From assembly GCA_934167435.1 (NCBI GenBank), contig CAKPKZ010000106.1, positions 1 through 5,512 of the forward strand: 5,512 nt of DNA, given 5' to 3'. Below, in pieces: positions 1 to 5,502 of the stretch. How positions within the stretch are numbered: the first letter of the stretch is position 1; each line of letters begins with the position of its first letter. Origin of the DNA: an uncultured Clostridia bacterium. GTDB taxonomy: Bacteria; Bacillota; Clostridia; TANB77; CAG-508. The notes below the pieces were generated by a model, which saw only the letters and a program-made list of their open reading frames with translations, ran no database searches and was not told where the DNA came from. Both the position numbers and the translations under genes were made by a program.

Positions 1-99
1 ATATATGACAATACTATAGATACGCCTTTGTTAACACTAATTACTTGCAATAATAGTAATAATAGAAGAATTGTTATAAAAGCAAAAATAGAGAACTAA
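1..99 (+). CDS. Sortase, C-terminal end (5' part lies outside the window)
   Basis: Frame 1 is open from the first base and encodes 32 residues before a TAA at 97-99. It contains LLTLITC (residues 10-16), the sortase active-site signature in which Cys16 is the transpeptidase nucleophile, followed by NNSNNRR and then IVIKAK, the final beta strand carrying the conserved catalytic Arg (residue 22 or 23). Sortases cut LPXTG-type signals between Thr and Gly and join the protein to the cell wall; they are membrane proteins acting outside the cell. The very short Cys-to-Arg spacing and the Lys-Ala-Lys ending look more like class B or related short-loop sortases than class A, but the fragment is too small to assign a class. 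The neighbour on the opposite strand is an LPKTG protein, a natural candidate substrate. The fragment is short, so the call rests on one motif plus this context. Confidence 0.82.
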   Translation: MYDNTIDTPLLTLITCNNSNNRRIVIKAKIEN

Positions 100-112
100 G
101 TTCTCTATTTTT
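84..112. terminator. Bidirectional intrinsic terminator between sortase and LPKTG genes
   Basis: A perfect 13-bp inverted repeat, AAAAATAGAGAAC at 84-96 and GTTCTCTATTTTT at 100-112, leaves a 3-base loop, TAA at 97-99, which is the sortase stop codon. The hairpin has a run of A on one side and T on the other, so it can end transcription in both directions. It serves the sortase gene (+) and the convergent LPKTG gene (-), whose stop codon begins 3 bases beyond it. Confidence 0.88.
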
Positions 113-114
113 AA

Positions 115-510
115 TTATATATTTCTATAATCACTTATTTTTTTATAAGCATATACTGCTGATATTCCACCAACAACTACTAATACAACTACTGGTAATG
201 TGTCACTTAAACCTGTTTTTGGTAAATTTGTATTGTTATATAAACTAGAGTTTGTATTATTTGTATTACTGTTAGTATTGCTTAAATTTGTATTTAAATT
301 TACGTTTGCAGTATTACTACTATTTGTATTTCCTGGATTAGTATTTGTAGTATTAGAAGTATTTGCTGTATTTGAGCTGTTTCCTAATAAATTTGTTAAA
401 TCTAAATTTTCCTCTACATCATCTGCAGCTAATACATGTGTTGCAATAAACACAATTGACATTAATAATATAGCTACTAAAATTAATTTCATTACTTTTG
501 ATTTTTTCAT
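115..510 (-). CDS. Small Asn/Thr/Ser-rich LPKTG cell-wall-anchored protein
   Basis: The 131-residue product has all the parts of a sortase substrate. Residues 1-28 form a signal peptide: a Lys-rich start (MKKSKVMK), a hydrophobic core and a likely cleavage after VLA (A28). Residues 29-95 are a low-complexity mature region with 24 Asn, 13 Thr and 9 Ser among 67 residues and no Cys. LPKTG is at 96-100, followed by a hydrophobic segment at about 105-122 and a short tail with KK and R. After export and sortase cleavage only about 70 residues would stay on the wall, with no folded domain visible, so it may be a flexible spacer, a coat peptide or a glycosylation scaffold. The function is unknown. 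The start is supported by AAAGGAG at 518-524 with 7 bases of spacing and by a good promoter upstream. The gene converges on a sortase gene, the likely anchoring enzyme. The repeat-rich coding region may vary in length between strains. Confidence 0.9.
   Translation of the reverse strand: MKKSKVMKLILVAILLMSIVFIATHVLAADDVEENLDLTNLLGNSSNTANTSNTTNTNPGNTNSSNTANVNLNTNLSNTNSNTNNTNSSLYNNTNLPKTGLSDTLPVVVLVVVGGISAVYAYKKISDYRNI
226..378 (-). repeat. Degenerate Asn-Thr/Ser codon repeat inside the LPKTG gene
   Basis: This stretch encodes residues 45-95 of the LPKTG protein and consists largely of AAT/AAC, ACT/ACA and AGT/AGC codons in irregular order, giving units such as SNTAN, TNTN and NTNSS. On the + strand it reads as a run of TATT, TGT and AGTATT units. 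The units are imperfect, so this is an old or purified repeat and not a clean microsatellite. Slippage or recombination could still change its length without shifting frame. Confidence 0.6.
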
Positions 511-517
511 ATTAATT

Positions 518-571
518 CTCCTTTAACTTTTGTTCTGATATTATTTTATACTTATTATTTGCATAAGTCAA
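518..571 (-). promoter_or_regulatory. Promoter and ribosome binding site of the LPKTG gene
   Basis: On the minus strand a -35 box TTGACT (566-571) is followed by a 17-base spacer and a -10 box TAAAAT (543-548), close to the sigma-A consensus with ideal spacing. Transcription would begin near 536, giving a leader of about 25 bases that contains the Shine-Dalgarno AAAGGAG (518-524), 7 bases before the ATG at 508-510. The same -35 and -10 hexamers occur in the thrS promoter. Confidence 0.75.
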
Positions 572-624
572 TACTTTTAATTGCTTTTTTATTTTTCATT
601 TATGTTACAATTTTATTACAAATA

Positions 625-1716
625 TTACACATTAAATTTAAATAAGACAATATCTCCATCTTGCATTATATATTCTTTTCCCTCTTGGCGAACTAATCCT
701 TTTTCTTTTGCTGCAACCATTGATCCTTCTTTCATTAAGTCTTCAAAGGATACTACTTCTGCTTTTATAAAACATCTTTCTATGTCTGAGTGGATTTTTC
801 CAGCAGCTTGTGGAGCTTTAGTTCCTTTTTTTATTGTCCATGCTCTTACTTCTGGTTCACCTGCTGTTAAAAATGACATTAATCCTAATAAATCGTAACT
901 TTTCTTTATAACTTTATCTAATCCTGATTCTTCAAGGCCTAAAGCTTCTAGCATTTCTTTTTTATCACCATCATCTAATCCGGATAACTCCTCTTCAATT
1001 TTTACGCATAATGGTATTACTTCTGCATTTTCTCTTGCAGCATATTGTTTTACTTTTTTTACATTTTCATCGTTTTCTGAATTTTCTATTTGCTCTTCAG
1101 AAACATTTGCAATATATAATATTGGCTTTGTTGTTAATAAAAACATATCTTTTATTAATTCTTGTTCTTCTTTAGTATAATCAATTGCTCTTGCAGATAT
1201 TCCTTTTTCTAAATTTTCTTTTATTTTTTCAAGCAAGTCAATTTCTTCTTGATATTTTTTATCTGCTTTTAAATTTTTTCTTGCTTTGTCTAATCTTTTA
1301 TTTACTGTTTCTATATCGGCAAATATTAATTCTAAGTTTATTGTTTCTATGTCTCTTATAGGATCAACACTTCCATCTACATGTACTACATTGCTGTCTT
1401 CAAAGCATCTTACAACTTCAACTATAGCATCTGTTTCACGTATATGTGATAAAAATTTATTTCCAAGTCCTTCTCCTTTACTTGCTCCTTTAACAAGTCC
1501 TGCTATATCTACAAATTCTACAACTGCGTGTGTTGTTTTTTGTGGATTATACATTTTTGTTAATGCGTCTAGTCTTTCGTCTGGTACTGGGACAACTCCA
1601 ACATTTGGTTCTATTGTACAAAATGGGTAATTTGCACATTCTGCACCAGCTTTGGTTATGCTATTAAACATAGTACTTTTTCCAACGTTTGGAAGTCCTA
1701 CAATTCCTAATTTCAT
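625..1716 (-). CDS. ychF: YchF, Obg-family ribosome-associated ATPase (OLA1-type)
   Basis: The product has 363 residues, the same length as E. coli YchF. The P-loop is GLPNVGKST (7-15), the switch I Thr lies in CTIEPN (33-38) and the G3 motif is DIAG (70-73), followed by Leu where Ras-like GTPases carry a catalytic Gln. The G4 position reads NVSE (204-207) in place of NKxD; this NxxE form is the family hallmark and is linked to ATP preference over GTP. A helical insertion fills about 115-190, and a C-terminal TGS domain covers roughly 278-361. YchF binds ribosomes in the cytoplasm and is linked to translation quality control and stress responses, often as a negative regulator of oxidative-stress resistance. 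The start is fixed by AAGGAGG at 1727-1733, 10 bases upstream. It lies 25 bases after thrS on the same strand with no terminator between, so it should be cotranscribed and fall under the thrS T-box. No clear terminator follows its stop codon. Confidence 0.97.
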   Translation of the reverse strand: MKLGIVGLPNVGKSTMFNSITKAGAECANYPFCTIEPNVGVVPVPDERLDALTKMYNPQKTTHAVVEFVDIAGLVKGASKGEGLGNKFLSHIRETDAIVEVVRCFEDSNVVHVDGSVDPIRDIETINLELIFADIETVNKRLDKARKNLKADKKYQEEIDLLEKIKENLEKGISARAIDYTKEEQELIKDMFLLTTKPILYIANVSEEQIENSENDENVKKVKQYAARENAEVIPLCVKIEEELSGLDDGDKKEMLEALGLEESGLDKVIKKSYDLLGLMSFLTAGEPEVRAWTIKKGTKAPQAAGKIHSDIERCFIKAEVVSFEDLMKEGSMVAAKEKGLVRQEGKEYIMQDGDIVLFKFNV

Positions 1717-1741
1717 TTAATTTTTTCCTCCTTAAAAATTA

Positions 1742-3679
1742 TTAATTTACACCTTTTTTGTCTTTTATTTCTTCTAGCACTTTTTCTATAAATTCCTCTA
1801 TACTTATTGTTCCTACATCTGCCTTACTTCTTGAACGTACTGTAACTTTATTTTCTTCTTTTTCTTTATCTCCAATAACTAGCATATATGGAATTTTTTC
1901 CATTTGTGCCTCACGTATTTTGTAACCTATTTTTTCATTTCTACTGTCATATGCAACTCTAATTCCTGCTTTTTGTATTTTTTCTAATAATTCTTCACAA
2001 TAATCATTTTGTTTTTCACTTATTGGCAATATTTTTACTTGTGTTGGAACTAACCATAAAGGTAAGTTTCCTTTTGTTTCTTCTAATAAGAATGAAATAA
2101 ATCTGTCTGAAGATCCTAGTATTGCTCTATGAATTACAACAGGTCTGTGTTTTTGTCCATCTTCTCCAATATATGTTAAATCAAATCTTTCTGGAAGTGC
2201 AAAGTCTAATTGGCATGTTGGAATTGTAATGTCATGTCCTAATGCTGTTTTTATTTGAATATCTATTTTTGGTCCATAAAATGCTGCTTCTCCTTCTGCC
2301 TCGTAAAAATCAATATTTAAATCTTTTAGTATTTCTCTTAATTGACTTTCTGCTGTTTCCCACATTTGGTCATTATCTATGTATTTAGATTTTTCTTTAC
2401 TTCTTAAAGAAAGTCTAAATGCAAAATTTTCCTTTGGGAATCCGAAGTCTTTCATATATACTTCAAATATTAGATTTAATACTTTTCCAACTTCTTCTTT
2501 TATTTGGTCAGGTCTTACAAATAAATGTGCATCATTTTGACACATTTGGCGAACTCTTTCTAATCCGCATACTGATCCTGAATTTTCATATCTAAAGTCA
2601 TGTGCTAATTCTCCTATTTTTATAGGTAAGTCTTTATATGAATGCATTGAATTTTTATATATTAGCATGTGGTGTGGACAGTTCATTGGTCTTAGTACTA
2701 ATTCTTCATTGTCCATTTGCATTACAGGGAACATGTCTTCTTTATAATGGTCCCAATGTCCACTTGTTTTATATAATTCCACATTTGCAAGAGATGGTGT
2801 GTAAACATGGCTATAACCAAGTCTTAATTCTTTGTCTTGAATATATCTTTCAAGTTCTCTTCTAATTGTAGCACCATTTGGCAAATACATAGGAAGACCT
2901 GATCCAACTAGCGGATGTGTCATAAATAATTCCATTTCTTTTCCTATTTTTCTATGGTCTCTTTGTTTAGCATCTTCTAAAAATTGTAAATATTCTTCTA
3001 ATTGACTTGCTTTTGGGTAAGAAATAGCATAAATTCTTTGTAACATTTTGTTATGTTCGTCACCTCTCCAATATGCTCCTGAAGATGATAATATTTTTAT
3101 TGCTTTAACCTTTCCTGTGCTTACTAAATGTGGTCCTGCACAAAGGTCTGTAAAATCACCTTGTTTATAGAAACCTATTTCTTCTCCTTCTGGTAAATCA
3201 TTAATTAATTCTTGTTTATATGGTTGCCCTTCCATTAATTTTAAAGCTTCATCTTTTGGTAAAACGAATCTTTCTATTGGTAGATTTTCTTTTATAATTT
3301 TTTTCATTTCAGCTTCTATTTTTTCTTTGTCTTCGTCTGTAAAAGGCTTTTCTACATCAAAATCATAGTAAAAACCATTATCTATTGAAGGACCAATTGC
3401 AAATTTAACACCTGGAAATAATCTTTTTACAGCTTGTGCCATAATATGAGATGTTGTATGCCAATAGGCCTTTTTTCCATCTAAGTTAGAGTCAAAAGTA
3501 TTAATTGTCAAATTACAATCTTTTGTAATTTCATATCTTAAATCTTTTACTTCTCCATCAACTTCACCACAAGTTGCAACTCTTGCTAATCCTTCACTAA
3601 TTTGTTTTGCAACATCTAATATAGTGCTATTTTCTTTTACTTCTATACTAGATCCATCTTTTAATGTTACTTTAATCAT
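1742..3679 (-). CDS. thrS: Threonyl-tRNA synthetase
   Basis: The 645-residue protein is full length and attaches threonine to tRNA-Thr in the cytoplasm. The domain order is canonical: an N-terminal TGS domain (about 1-62); an editing domain with HTTSH (His74, His78) and DLCAGPH (Asp178, Cys180, His184), which removes serine mischarged on tRNA-Thr; a class II catalytic core (about 245-540); and a C-terminal anticodon-binding domain (about 545-640) starting near LVPTQVKILPI. The zinc ligands expected for amino-acid recognition are present: Cys334 in MNCPHH, His385 in NDAHLF and His517 in IHRAILGS. Motif 2 is FRYENSG (Arg363) and motif 3 includes HRAILGSSDRF. All catalytic and editing residues that I can check are intact. 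The start is fixed by AAAGGAGG at 3687-3694 with 7 bases of spacing. Expression is controlled by the T-box leader directly upstream, and ychF follows in the same transcript. Confidence 0.98.
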   Translation of the reverse strand: MIKVTLKDGSSIEVKENSTILDVAKQISEGLARVATCGEVDGEVKDLRYEITKDCNLTINTFDSNLDGKKAYWHTTSHIMAQAVKRLFPGVKFAIGPSIDNGFYYDFDVEKPFTDEDKEKIEAEMKKIIKENLPIERFVLPKDEALKLMEGQPYKQELINDLPEGEEIGFYKQGDFTDLCAGPHLVSTGKVKAIKILSSSGAYWRGDEHNKMLQRIYAISYPKASQLEEYLQFLEDAKQRDHRKIGKEMELFMTHPLVGSGLPMYLPNGATIRRELERYIQDKELRLGYSHVYTPSLANVELYKTSGHWDHYKEDMFPVMQMDNEELVLRPMNCPHHMLIYKNSMHSYKDLPIKIGELAHDFRYENSGSVCGLERVRQMCQNDAHLFVRPDQIKEEVGKVLNLIFEVYMKDFGFPKENFAFRLSLRSKEKSKYIDNDQMWETAESQLREILKDLNIDFYEAEGEAAFYGPKIDIQIKTALGHDITIPTCQLDFALPERFDLTYIGEDGQKHRPVVIHRAILGSSDRFISFLLEETKGNLPLWLVPTQVKILPISEKQNDYCEELLEKIQKAGIRVAYDSRNEKIGYKIREAQMEKIPYMLVIGDKEKEENKVTVRSRSKADVGTISIEEFIEKVLEEIKDKKGVN

Positions 3680-3686
3680 ATAAAAA

Positions 3687-3694
3687 CCTCCTTT
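3687..3694 (-). promoter_or_regulatory. thrS ribosome binding site
   Basis: AAAGGAGG on the minus strand is a near-perfect Shine-Dalgarno sequence, 7 bases before the thrS ATG (3677-3679). It lies just downstream of the T-rich tail of the T-box terminator, outside the hairpin, which fits control at the level of transcription termination. Confidence 0.85.
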
Positions 3695-3740
3695 AAATTA
3701 AAAGCACCCCTATGGATACTTTTTTATACCCATAGGAGTG
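3695..3740 (-). terminator. T-box-controlled terminator in the thrS leader
   Basis: On the minus strand the arms at 3726-3740 (CACTCCTATGGGTAT) and 3705-3719 (GTATCCATAGGGGTG) form a 15-bp stem with three G-U pairs and a loop of six A, followed by the T-rich tail CTTTTAATTT (3695-3704). The 5' arm overlaps the 3' side of the antiterminator (3732-3740), so the two structures exclude each other, as in known T-box riboswitches. Confidence 0.92.
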
Positions 3741-3935
3741 TATTATTTACACGGTTCCATCCTATTTTTTTCTTAATTAAAGATTATAACGTATCTTAAT
3801 CGTCTAGCTTGTTCACTAGAAACTTGAAGAGTTAGTTTTCAAATATGTTTTCTTAAGTTGGCTTCCAGCCTATGACCAACTTTCTCTGTAAGTAACCTTT
3901 ATTTTACTTTTCTCTTACTTGTCTTTGCTTATTTC
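3695..3935 (-). promoter_or_regulatory. T-box riboswitch (tRNA-Thr-sensing leader of thrS-ychF)
   Basis: The leader RNA runs from about 3935 down to the terminator. Stem I has a base helix AAGAG/CTCTT (3912-3916 with 3827-3831), a specifier loop with AGTA on one side and GAA on the other, an AG-bulge CAGAGA (3883-3888), and an apical arm AAGTTGG/CCAACTT (3876-3882 with 3855-3861) capped by a GGCTGGAA loop. In the usual register, GAA, one base, then the codon, the specifier is ACT (3834-3836), a threonine codon. Two hairpins follow, TCTAG/CTAGA (3803-3820) and AAGAT/ATCTT (3780-3797). The conserved T-box AGGATGGAACCGTG (3750-3763) forms the antiterminator: helix ATAGGA/TCCTAT, bulge TGGAACC (3753-3759), helix GTGT/ACAC. 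Uncharged tRNA-Thr pairs with the TGGA of the bulge and stabilises this form, allowing readthrough into thrS. The stem I register and specifier were assigned by eye. Confidence 0.95.
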
Positions 3936-3941
3936 TATATA

Positions 3942-3970
3942 ATTTTAATACCTTTTTATAAAAAAGTCAA
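3942..3970 (-). promoter_or_regulatory. Promoter of the thrS leader
   Basis: On the minus strand TTGACT (3965-3970), a 17-base spacer and TAAAAT (3942-3947) make a strong sigma-A-type promoter. Transcription should start near 3934-3936, about 20 bases before T-box stem I. It points away from the tRNA-Thr promoter, and the two -35 boxes are 8 bases apart. Confidence 0.85.
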
Positions 3971-3978
3971 TAAAATTA

Positions 3979-4007
3979 TTTACTTTTATATTATTTTACT
4001 GTATAAT
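3979..4007 (+). promoter_or_regulatory. Promoter of the tRNA-Thr gene
   Basis: TTTACT (3979-3984) and a perfect TATAAT (4002-4007) are separated by 17 bases on the + strand. The predicted start near 4014 lies only about 4 bases before the mature tRNA 5' end, so the precursor leader would be very short. Confidence 0.82.
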
Positions 4008-4017
4008 TTTATAAGTT

Positions 4018-4093
4018 GCTTCTATAGCTCAGTTGGTAGAGTGCAGCCTTGGTAAGGCTGAGGTCACGGGTTCAATTCCCGTTGGAAGCCCCA
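4018..4093 (+). tRNA. tRNA-Thr(GGU), CCA end encoded
   Basis: All four arms fold. The acceptor GCTTCTA (4018-4024) pairs with TGGAAGC (4083-4089) with one G-U pair; the D arm is GCTC/GAGT; the anticodon stem is CAGCC/GGCTG; the T arm is ACGGG/CCCGT around TTCAATT. The anticodon loop TTGGTAA places GGT at 4051-4053, reading ACC and ACU threonine codons. CCA is encoded at 4091-4093, which makes position 73 a C (4090), an unusual discriminator for a threonine tRNA. The gene stands alone, divergent from the thrS T-box leader, with its own promoter and terminator. Confidence 0.97.
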
Positions 4094-4094
4094 A

Positions 4095-4125
4095 AAAAAG
4101 CAGTGTTTTACACTGCTTTCTTTTT
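4095..4125. terminator. Bidirectional terminator between tRNA-Thr and yqeY
   Basis: The inverted repeat GCAGTGT (4100-4106) and ACACTGC (4110-4116) has a 3-base loop and is extended by A/T pairs (4097-4099 with 4117-4119). It is followed by a T-rich run on the + strand and by seven T on the minus strand. It begins within a few bases of the tRNA CCA end and its right flank runs into the yqeY stop codon (4124-4126), so it serves both converging units. Confidence 0.9.
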
Positions 4126-4564
4126 ATTCTAACATCTTTTTTACAACATCACTTATTGTTTTCCCATCTGCTGATGCACCTATTTTATTCTTAGCCTCTT
4201 TCATTACACTTCCCATATCTTTCATTGAACTTGCTCCTGTTTGTGTAATTACTTCTTTTACAATATCTTCTATTTCTTCAACAGTTAGTTGTTTTGGCAA
4301 ATACTTGGCTAAAATATCTATTTCCTGATTGTTTTGTTTTATTAAATCTTCCCTTTGGCTTTTTTCAAAATCTTTGGCTGCATCTTTTCTTTTTTTAGAT
4401 TCTTTGGCAATAATTTCTATTATTTGTTCATCTGTTACTTCTATTGCTTTATCTTTTTCTATTTGTAATATAGCAGATCTTATCATTTGTATTGTATTTT
4501 TTCTTACTAAATCTTTTTCTTTCATTGCCTCTTTTAAATCATTTAATAATTTTTCTTTTAACAT
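4124..4564 (-). CDS. yqeY: YqeY / GatB-YqeY domain protein
   Basis: The product has 146 residues, matching the roughly 148-residue YqeY family. It is highly charged and helical: an N-terminal half rich in Lys and Glu (about 1-85), YLPKQL at 88-93, and a C-terminal part MKDMGSVMKEAKNKIGASADGK (split over 114-135) that matches the family's conserved DMG...V...ADGK pattern. The C-terminal fold resembles the tail domain of GatB in the tRNA-dependent amidotransferase, which binds tRNA, so a tRNA-related role is often proposed; the biochemical function is not established. The start is supported by TGGAGGA at 4571-4577, 6 bases upstream. Only 14 bases separate it from the methyltransferase stop, so the two are probably cotranscribed and may be translationally coupled. 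In many Bacillota this gene sits next to rpsU; that neighbour is not seen here. Confidence 0.93.
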   Translation of the reverse strand: MLKEKLLNDLKEAMKEKDLVRKNTIQMIRSAILQIEKDKAIEVTDEQIIEIIAKESKKRKDAAKDFEKSQREDLIKQNNQEIDILAKYLPKQLTVEEIEDIVKEVITQTGASSMKDMGSVMKEAKNKIGASADGKTISDVVKKMLE

Positions 4565-4578
4565 TTTAATTCCTCCAT

Positions 4579-5502
4579 TTATTTTATTTTTTTAAATTTT
4601 GCTACAAAAAATCCTTCCATATCTTTTGAGGGTAATATTTTTAGTGCCTTTTCTTGTATTACTGGTATAGAATCTTTTATTTCTATTTTAGTATCTATAA
4701 GTTTTAGTTCAAAATTTTCTAAAGCCCATTGTACGATATTTTCATTTTCTTCTTTATTTAAAGTGCATGTAGAGTACACCATTATGCCTTTAGTTTTTAA
4801 TGCATTGTATGCACTTTTAAATAGTTTTTTTTGTATTTTTGTAAGCTCATTTACAGTTTTTAACGACCAACCTCTGTAACTTTGAACATTGTTTGCACTA
4901 AATCTTCCTTCTCCACTACATGGTGTGTCTAATAGGACTTTATCAAACTTTTCCTTATAATTTTCTCCTATTTTCTCTCCTCTACCATTTATTACTTCTA
5001 CAATATTTGCCCCTTGATTTGCAACATTGTATTTTAGTTTTTCATATCTTATTTTGTCTAATTCGTTTGCTAAAATATAACCTTTATTTTCCATTAAGCA
5101 TGTCATTTGTGTTGTTTTGCTTCCTGGTGCAGCAGTCATGTCTAAAATGCTTTCGCCCGGCTTTGGGTCTAAAACAAGTGGTGGTATCATACTTGATAAA
5201 CTTTGAATATATATATATCCTTTTTGATAAATATCTAATTTTTGAATTTCTTTTTCATTTGCGTTTTTTATTACTAATGCATCTTTATACCATAACACTC
5301 TTTCAAATTTTATATTTCTTTCTTTAAAATATTTTAGTAAATCTTGAATGTTGTATTTTAATGTATTTACTCTTAATGTGGTAAGTCTTTTTTCATTTAT
5401 TCCTACTAATATTTTATCTACAGTTAATGGTGTAAACATTTCATATAGTTTTTCTACAAATTCTTGTGGTAATCTATTTTTTACTTCTTGAATTGATAAC
5501 AT
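4579..5502 (-). CDS. Nop2/Sun (RsmB/RsmF-type) m5C RNA methyltransferase, short form
   Basis: The 307-residue product is an SAM-dependent RNA cytosine-5 methyltransferase. Motif I is DMTAAPGSKT (121-130), ANELDKIR (145-152) probably contacts the SAM ribose, LLDTPCSGEG (190-199) is motif IV with Cys195, and MVYSTCTL (241-248) is motif VI with Cys246. Members of the family use the two Cys for covalent attack on the cytosine and product release. The N-terminal LRVNTLK (43-49) and the C-terminal EGFFVAKFKK (296-305) are also typical. It lacks the C-terminal extension of about 100-150 residues with PUA-like RNA-binding folds found in RsmF-type proteins, and the N-terminal NusB-like domain of RsmB. 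The substrate could be rRNA or tRNA and cannot be told from sequence. The ATG at 5500-5502 is followed by a typical start, but no good ribosome binding site lies in the 10 bases left upstream and the frame stays open to the edge, so the true start could be further out. Confidence 0.9.
   Translation of the reverse strand: MLSIQEVKNRLPQEFVEKLYEMFTPLTVDKILVGINEKRLTTLRVNTLKYNIQDLLKYFKERNIKFERVLWYKDALVIKNANEKEIQKLDIYQKGYIYIQSLSSMIPPLVLDPKPGESILDMTAAPGSKTTQMTCLMENKGYILANELDKIRYEKLKYNVANQGANIVEVINGRGEKIGENYKEKFDKVLLDTPCSGEGRFSANNVQSYRGWSLKTVNELTKIQKKLFKSAYNALKTKGIMVYSTCTLNKEENENIVQWALENFELKLIDTKIEIKDSIPVIQEKALKILPSKDMEGFFVAKFKKIK

Noticed and set aside
226..378. CRISPR-like or tandem-repeat array
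   Set aside because: The units are irregular three-base codon combinations inside a coding frame, without constant repeat length or spacers.
200..526. Open frame on the + strand opposite the LPKTG gene
   Set aside because: It is the antisense shadow of the Asn/Thr-rich codons, giving a Phe/Val/Leu-rich product without a ribosome binding site. The minus-strand frame has a signal peptide, an LPKTG motif and a promoter.
581..898. Open frame on the + strand overlapping the end of ychF
   Set aside because: It is a shadow of a well-conserved gene, with no ribosome binding site and no recognisable protein features.
3687..3740. Possible pairing of CTCCT in the T-box (3734-3738) with AGGAG of the thrS ribosome binding site, as a translational switch
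   Set aside because: The same bases are fully used in the strong terminator or antiterminator helices, and a T-rich tail lies between them. A transcriptional T-box explains the layout without it.
3680..4017. A small protein gene in the thrS upstream region
   Set aside because: The whole stretch is accounted for by promoters, T-box stems and the terminator, and I see no frame with a ribosome binding site.
4329..4595. Open frame on the + strand opposite yqeY
   Set aside because: It is an antisense shadow of Lys/Glu codons read as Phe/Leu/Ser, with no ribosome binding site.
4920..5327. Open frame on the + strand inside the methyltransferase gene
   Set aside because: It is a Leu/Phe/Tyr-rich shadow of an AT-rich gene. 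It could mimic a membrane protein, but it has no start signals and overlaps conserved catalytic motifs on the other strand.
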